Assembly: GCA_031274365.1 (NCBI GenBank)
Contig: JAISQF010000002.1
Span: 48,914 to 112,913, forward strand
Direction of reading: 5' to 3'
Length of the DNA stretch: 64,000 nt
Source of the DNA: Elusimicrobiota bacterium
GTDB taxonomy: Bacteria; Elusimicrobiota; Endomicrobiia; Endomicrobiales; Endomicrobiaceae
Position 1 is the stretch's first letter; each line of letters opens with the position of its first letter. A program made the position numbers and the translations under genes. The notes below the pieces were generated by a model, which ran no database searches, was not told the DNA's origin, and worked only from the letters and a program-made list of their open reading frames with translations. Shown piece after piece: positions 58,445 through 64,000 of this stretch.

Positions 58445-61400
58445 TTACCGCCCCATTACCTCATTAGCCATTCTCGCCTGTTGTGTCATTTGTTTTCCAA
58501 TTGTCCGCACTACTTCCTCTTTTTTCCATTTTGGAATTTCTGACTTTTCTATCGCCTTTATTGCCGCCGATTGTGCCGTTATTGTTTTATAAAAACCTCT
58601 CGCCGCTTCATAATTATTTAATTGTTTTGAGTGTTTTCTTATGTAGTCGTTTATGTCATTATCTGCTCTTTCGGCTTTCCTCTTAAACTCTGCGTGAACT
58701 TCTGAATACTTTTTATATTTATTCCAAAACTCCCCAACCGATCTTGAATTAAACCCCACCGGATCACGTTCCATTACAGCACTTAATATTGGCTCTTGTT
58801 TTGTTCCTCCGCTCAAAGACGCCAAATCAGCGCCCCCTGTTCCTAAAAATCCTCTGATCGCATTATCCCATTTAGCAGGCGACGTATTTGTGTTTTTACC
58901 AATCCATTTTGCAATATTTGAGGTGTTCGCATTATATCTTTCACTTGCCGGCAATTTGTCCAAATACGGCGAATATAAATTCCTTTCCATAAAAAAACTA
59001 TAATTTGACATATTTTCTATTGGCACTTTTACTATCGGCGGGATCACAAATCCAACGTCTTGTATTGGTGACACGCTCGCTATCACGCCCATTAAAATTT
59101 CCCACAGCTCCTCTCTTGCACTTTTATCATTTATTCCCTGCGCTCTTTTATAGACGCTTTCTATTATTCTTTCCGGAACGCTTCCAAAAATAAATCCTAA
59201 AGAAAACGGTTTTGGTATTTTTATCCATTTCCCTTTTGTCTTAAAAAACCAATAAATATTTCTCTCGTATTCCGGTATTTCCAAGAATTCATCCCTATCG
59301 TCGTCGTCTGCATAACACAAATACCAAACTTCCATTATCATAGACGGCAACGTCAACGCCAATAACCCTTTCATCGTAAATCCTAATTTGTTTCCCTTGA
59401 ACGCACGCCACATCGTGTCGACGCCTTGTATCCCGGCATTCAAGAATGGCACTATCTGATTAGCGTATTTTATAGCCGTCCCCATCCTTGCAAAATCAAG
59501 CGTTGCTTCCCTCGCCTCAAATCCCGCTTGTGCGTCCGTCAATCCCTTTTCTTTTGCCGCCTTAAATACGCCTATCCTTGTCATTTGTTCCATTGTCTCA
59601 TTCAACTTTTCCAAATTTCCAAGCGTATATTCCCATACTGTTTTCCACTTCTCTTGTTTCCATCCGCCTACATTAAACAAACTCTTTGCAAACTTTAGCA
59701 AACTTGCGTCCGACATATCCATAAAAGAGCCAAAGCTCCCGCCACTTTCTAAAAACTTTTTATAATACTCGTCTTTTGTCAAAAGCGATTTTAATCCTTT
59801 CAGCGAGTGATATATCGGTGTAAATCCATTCTTTGCCTGCATAAATGCAACCAAACTGTCCCTTACAGGATTTCTTACAAGGAATCTCAATGAGAACGTC
59901 GTCGCTCCGCTTCTCAACAGTCTTGTCGGTATAGTCAGCAATTTCCACACCCGCCCAAGCTCCGGTATTTGTCTTAATCCCGCCGCTATCGGATCGCTTA
60001 CTTCTATAAACTTTAATTTTCCATTATCATAATAATGAAACACCGTTATTTTATTTCTCTGCTCCGCCCGTTTTTTTAAGTATAAATCAAAACTCTCATT
60101 TGCTATTTCTTGCGGCGTCAACTTTGACGCTTTCTCGCTTGCCCCGTCTCGCTCGTAAAAGAAATTTTTCTTGTTTATCTCATCAGGAAAATCTTTTGAC
60201 AGCCCCGCTATCTCTCGCTTTATGTCATTCTGCACGGCAAACTCTATTATTCTTGCCGTGTTTTTTATTATGCTTTGGAATGCATTCTTTTCAAGCAAGT
60301 CGCTCGGGTCTATAGCATAAAGCGATTTACTTTCTAAATTTTGTCCCTGCGCTTTTTCTATATCATTAAACACTCTTTGCAACGGTATATAATGCGGATT
60401 CAGTTTTAATATAGTATCAAATCGTTCTTGACTCAATACCCCGCTGTCAACATAATTACTCAACACCCTTTTTTGAAATCCAAATAGCCGCTCCGCTATC
60501 GCTTCAAATTTATCCAAATCTTTATATTTTTTAGTCAGTTTAGACAATGTCTTTTTTGCCGCATTTATTTTGTTTTCTGTGGCTTTTCCTCGTCTCTCTA
60601 AATCATTGACGTATCTCTGTGATATAAGATAATCATTCAAGTCGTTAAATGCTCTTTCCGCGCCTATTCCGTCCTTTTTAAGTTCTTTTATAGCGTCGTC
60701 TATTATAGGCTTTAATCCCTCGCCGGTTATCTCTATATTCCCTTTAGCGTTTAACTTAAATGTATTAAAGTATAAAGCCGCCTTTACTCTGCCGGCATTC
60801 CCGCCTTGCAACCGGGACTTTAGCCCGAGTATATTATCCTCAAACCCTTTTATACTTTTTGCCTGTTCAGAAAGATTCTCTATTCCTTGTTTTGCATTTC
60901 TAAAATTTACATCAAAAAAAGTTTTTATTTTTTTTGCCGAGTTCAACGAATTGTCAATATTGCCAAAATCGTCAAACTCGTCAAATTTATCTATAGATGA
61001 TTTCAATGCGTTGTCGGCATTATCAAGATCGTCGTCCATCAACGACGTTTGCCGCCCACTCAACTTCTTTTCAACTTTATCGCTTTTTTCTATTTTATAT
61101 TTTGGCCGGTTTTTGGGGTTTGGCTTTGTGTTTTTTGGGTTTGATTTTTCTTGCGAAAGTCGGGAAGTGGTTCTATGTCGGCGAATTGCTTCTCGGAGTG
61201 CTCGCTGCAAAGACGACTGCTCTCCCTCAATTCCTCTATTTCTTTTGATGTCAATTGCCTGACGTCTGAATGCTCTAAGTTCTCTGTTTGTGAGGTATTT
61301 TTCCTGTCCGTCATAATAGCCTATCTCCTTTAACAAATTTCTTAAACTTATCCCAAATTCTACTTTAAGTTGCTTGTCAAAGTCAACTACTTCTTTCGGG

Positions 61401-64000
61401 TTTGGTGTAAGCTGCGAGCTAAACATTCCTCCTGCCAACGTTACAACGCCTACCACTTCCCCGCCATTGCTTTCTATATAATATCTCAACGCAGAAAGCG
61501 TCGTTCCCATTGCGGCTAAATCATCGGTTAATATATACTTTCCGCCCTTTACCACTTTGCCGGCAAAGATTGGCATTCTGTCTATTCTCTCTTTTTCGCC
61601 CTGTCCCGTTCTGCCTACTTTATTTGTTTGAACTATTTCTTTATCAGCGGTAATTCCGTTATTTTTTCCTCTTTTTGCTATATAATCAGCAAACTTTCTC
61701 GGAATATAATTTCTTCCTTTTGCTTCCTCTGCGTGCACACCCAAAACTATCGCACCCGGATTGCTCCTTATCAAGTCGTCAACTTTTTCTTGCCGCGCCG
61801 GATTGCTCATCAGGTTTCTTATCAATTGTCCCGCCGCTTTCATATTCCCGGCCTTTCCGTCATCATAACCAGCCGTGTTTTTCAGCGTGTCCGCATTGGT
61901 TATAAGCGTTATGTTTTTTAGCCTATCGGGGTTTCTTACTTCCTTTTCCGTCAACGGTTTGGAAATATCCTCCTCTATCTTATACCTTATATCTTTATTC
62001 CTCTTATCAAAAGTCCCTCTGTTCTCAACGCTTTTTATTTGTTCGCTTTCAAAAGGTATCACGACTTTATGCTCTGGATTGTCATTATATTTCCCGCCCT
62101 TGTCTATTATCCCGTCATACCCGTTTGCTTTTAACACGTCCGACACCCAATCGGGAATACTCGTCCACGCATATGTCGTCCCGTTATTTATGTCCTCTTT
62201 TAATTTCGTTATCCATCGTTTCGGATCAGCGCTGTTTTTATCCCAATGATCAACACCCTCTTTATACTCCGGCTTCGGCGCTTTCTTTGCCGCTTGCTCC
62301 AATTGTTTTACTATTTCTTTTGGTATGTTTTCCGTGTTAAACGGATTTTTTATATTCAAATACACTTCATACACGCCCGGATATTGCTCGGTCGGAAAGT
62401 CCATTGTTATGTCTTTCTCTTTTACTCCCAACAGTTTCAACACTTCTAAAAATTTTTTCTCATTGTCAATCATATTCCCGTCATTCAAAAATACTTCAAC
62501 CGCCGTCATTATCGCATTGCCTTTTTTTTCTCTATACACCATATCCCAATGACGCGGATCTACCATAGCGTCGCTTGTCTCGCCATAAGATACATTTTCA
62601 TAGTCATAGCCTATATGTTTCAACTTCTCTAAAAGTTTATCGTTTTGCGCTCTCGTCAACGTCTTGCCATAACTTTCTAAATCAAGCCCATTGACAAAAA
62701 ACCAATGCGTGTATGCCGTTTCCTCATTTAAGCGGCTCGTGTCTTGTTTGTTTTTAGAATAGTTCTCGGCAACATTTTTGTTGTTTGTAAAATACGCCAT
62801 TGTTCCCGACGTCGCTCTGTCTTTTCTAAACACGCTCCCCACGCGGTCGGCTCGCTGTGTCCCGTGATAAAACACTTCCGGCTCACCGTTTTCATCAACT
62901 ATCTTTGAAACATTTTTGACATCAAATCCGTTTTTTATTATACTTCTATACATAGAGGCGGGTGTTTTACCGTGCGGAAGTCCTTTTTTAAGGGCGTCGA
63001 CGGTCTGCAAAACATCCGCCTCTTTTTCTATTTCCTCTTGGGTATATACTTCGTGAACATAAAATCGTTTCTTATCACCATCCATTTGTCTTATTCTTAC
63101 AAAAACAACATTAGGCTGTCCGTCTATTTTTACAGGTGCGGCAAAATAAAAATTCTTTAATCCTTTATCTTTTGTATCTATCGCTTGTCCAAGATAAGCG
63201 CCTTTTTTTATAACGCTTTCTATAGCCGGCAAAACGAAAATTTTATTTTTGTATTTAGTATGTCCAAAACTATTTTGTATGCCGTTAGGCGTTACTTCAA
63301 TATCAAACACTCCGTCAGAGGTAGAAACAGATATATTTTTAATAGGATGTTCTGAAATCCACGCTTTAGCAGTATCAATTATTTTTCCGTTTATAATAGG
63401 TATGTCGGACGAATGAACGTCAAAAACAGAATTGCCTTTAAGTATCGCCGATGTTTCCCAATCCCCAAACCACCGCTTAAAAAACGGGCTTCTCGCGCCC
63501 ATCTCGTCCCAAAGCTTTTTTGCTCTTTCTACTTCGTTTTTGTTTGCTCCTGCCTCGTCAGCGTTTTCTATTTTATACCTCTTTCTTTCTGTTGCGTTTT
63601 CCTCTATAGCGCTTTTTAATCCTTTCGCCGCCCCGCCCAAAATTATCTGATCTTCCCTCGCCACATCCTCGGTATCCGCCAACATCTTTTCAAGCCGTTC
63701 TCTTTTTCCCATTAGCGCCCTTTTTTCTGTATTTCTTGATTCCGTTTCCCCAGCCGTCCTTTTATATCGATCAAATGCTTCCTGCCTAATCCACATTTCG
63801 TCCCCATAGATTGCCGCTTCCTCTAAATCCTCCAATGTCGCCTCTACTTTCTCTATTATCTCTTGCGCTTTCTTTTTGTCACTCTCTCTTATCCATTTCC
63901 TCTCATTGTGTCTTTTCAAAACAAACGGAACTTTTCCCTTTTTTACATAATCCTTTAATATTTTTAATTTCTTTTCTATCAATTCTAAATCATTATTTTT
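58445..64000 (-). CDS. Phage/mobile-element large polyvalent protein, 5'-truncated by window: nuclease-like and ADP-ribosyltransferase-like regions, phosphoribosyltransferase domain, LPD38-like C-terminal region
   Basis: Frame open to base 64000 (KNNDLELIEKK...; the listed TTG start at 63982 is probably not real). EVFYHGTQRADRVGSVF...HKVVIPFESEQIKS (ART-PolyVal-like); GGKYILTDDLAAMGTTLSALRYYIESNGGEVVGVVTL (PRTase PRPP loop); RNPVRDSLVAFMQAKNGF...ATLDFARMG...VPFLNAGIQGVDTMWRAF (LPD38-like). Confidence 0.8.
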   Translation of the reverse strand, partial: KNNDLELIEKKLKILKDYVKKGKVPFVLKRHNERKWIRESDKKKAQEIIEKVEATLEDLEEAAIYGDEMWIRQEAFDRYKRTAGETESRNTEKRALMGKRERLEKMLADTEDVAREDQIILGGAAKGLKSAIEENATERKRYKIENADEAGANKNEVERAKKLWDEMGARSPFFKRWFGDWETSAILKGNSVFDVHSSDIPIINGKIIDTAKAWISEHPIKNISVSTSDGVFDIEVTPNGIQNSFGHTKYKNKIFVLPAIESVIKKGAYLGQAIDTKDKGLKNFYFAAPVKIDGQPNVVFVRIRQMDGDKKRFYVHEVYTQEEIEKEADVLQTVDALKKGLPHGKTPASMYRSIIKNGFDVKNVSKIVDENGEPEVFYHGTQRADRVGSVFRKDRATSGTMAYFTNNKNVAENYSKNKQDTSRLNEETAYTHWFFVNGLDLESYGKTLTRAQNDKLLEKLKHIGYDYENVSYGETSDAMVDPRHWDMVYREKKGNAIMTAVEVFLNDGNMIDNEKKFLEVLKLLGVKEKDITMDFPTEQYPGVYEVYLNIKNPFNTENIPKEIVKQLEQAAKKAPKPEYKEGVDHWDKNSADPKRWITKLKEDINNGTTYAWTSIPDWVSDVLKANGYDGIIDKGGKYNDNPEHKVVIPFESEQIKSVENRGTFDKRNKDIRYKIEEDISKPLTEKEVRNPDRLKNITLITNADTLKNTAGYDDGKAGNMKAAGQLIRNLMSNPARQEKVDDLIRSNPGAIVLGVHAEEAKGRNYIPRKFADYIAKRGKNNGITADKEIVQTNKVGRTGQGEKERIDRMPIFAGKVVKGGKYILTDDLAAMGTTLSALRYYIESNGGEVVGVVTLAGGMFSSQLTPNPKEVVDFDKQLKVEFGISLRNLLKEIGYYDGQEKYLTNRELRAFRRQAIDIKRNRGIEGEQSSLQRALREAIRRHRTTSRLSQEKSNPKNTKPNPKNRPKYKIEKSDKVEKKLSGRQTSLMDDDLDNADNALKSSIDKFDEFDDFGNIDNSLNSAKKIKTFFDVNFRNAKQGIENLSEQAKSIKGFEDNILGLKSRLQGGNAGRVKAALYFNTFKLNAKGNIEITGEGLKPIIDDAIKELKKDGIGAERAFNDLNDYLISQRYVNDLERRGKATENKINAAKKTLSKLTKKYKDLDKFEAIAERLFGFQKRVLSNYVDSGVLSQERFDTILKLNPHYIPLQRVFNDIEKAQGQNLESKSLYAIDPSDLLEKNAFQSIIKNTARIIEFAVQNDIKREIAGLSKDFPDEINKKNFFYERDGASEKASKLTPQEIANESFDLYLKKRAEQRNKITVFHYYDNGKLKFIEVSDPIAAGLRQIPELGRVWKLLTIPTRLLRSGATTFSLRFLVRNPVRDSLVAFMQAKNGFTPIYHSLKGLKSLLTKDEYYKKFLESGGSFGSFMDMSDASLLKFAKSLFNVGGWKQEKWKTVWEYTLGNLEKLNETMEQMTRIGVFKAAKEKGLTDAQAGFEAREATLDFARMGTAIKYANQIVPFLNAGIQGVDTMWRAFKGNKLGFTMKGLLALTLPSMIMEVWYLCYADDDDRDEFLEIPEYERNIYWFFKTKGKWIKIPKPFSLGFIFGSVPERIIESVYKRAQGINDKSAREELWEILMGVIASVSPIQDVGFVIPPIVKVPIENMSNYSFFMERNLYSPYLDKLPASERYNANTSNIAKWIGKNTNTSPAKWDNAIRGFLGTGGADLASLSGGTKQEPILSAVMERDPVGFNSRSVGEFWNKYKKYSEVHAEFKRKAERADNDINDYIRKHSKQLNNYEAARGFYKTITAQSAAIKAIEKSEIPKWKKEEVVRTIGKQMTQQARMANEVMGR

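Noticed and set aside
61090-61314. 74-aa alternative-frame ORF (MTDRKNTSQTENLEHSDV...) inside the polyvalent gene
   Set aside because: Same strand, different frame, fully inside a well-supported CDS, low-complexity Gln/Lys/Ser-rich sequence; probably chance.
58483-63650. Many plus-strand ORFs of 60-124 aa opposite the polyvalent gene
   Set aside because: Ser/Leu/Phe-rich shadow ORFs antisense to the coding frame with no family resemblance or RBS pattern.

Overview
The window is mostly chromosomal DNA from an AT-rich diderm bacterium. Gene content (a group IV-type nitrogenase-like locus, complete early lipid A genes, a giant Pmp-like autotransporter) suggests Elusimicrobiota/Endomicrobium; that is inferred from memory, not computed. 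Left to right: the end of a LolD-type ABC ATPase; ilvE; a TamB-BamA-LpxD-LpxC-FabZ-LpxA1-LpxA2-LpxI-aminotransferase-oxidoreductase-LpxB envelope operon; gpmA; a 3162-aa Pmp-like autotransporter with a C-terminal OmpA domain; a glycerol/dihydroxyacetone operon; queA-spoIID-queH; a nine-gene minus-strand nitrogenase-like operon with an embedded polar-amino-acid ABC transporter, facing a divergent flavodoxin/ferredoxin; yajQ; PPi-PFK; lptG/lptF; an LTA-synthase-like sulfatase; thrS; hisD; and a tRNA-Thr(CGT). Directly after the tRNA a probable phage or integrative element begins, carrying a polyvalent protein of more than 1845 aa that runs off the window. The strongest leads are (1) the nitrogenase-like/ABC transporter operon, whose NifD-like subunit keeps the cofactor Cys/His ligands but lacks the equivalents of Gln191/His195; (2) the polyvalent phage protein, with a recurring (R/K)YKIE motif between its modules; (3) the autotransporter-OmpA fusion with an undescribed duplicated domain; (4) tandem LpxA paralogues next to GnnA/GnnB-like genes. 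All calls come from reading the sequence and the supplied ORFs; no database search was run.
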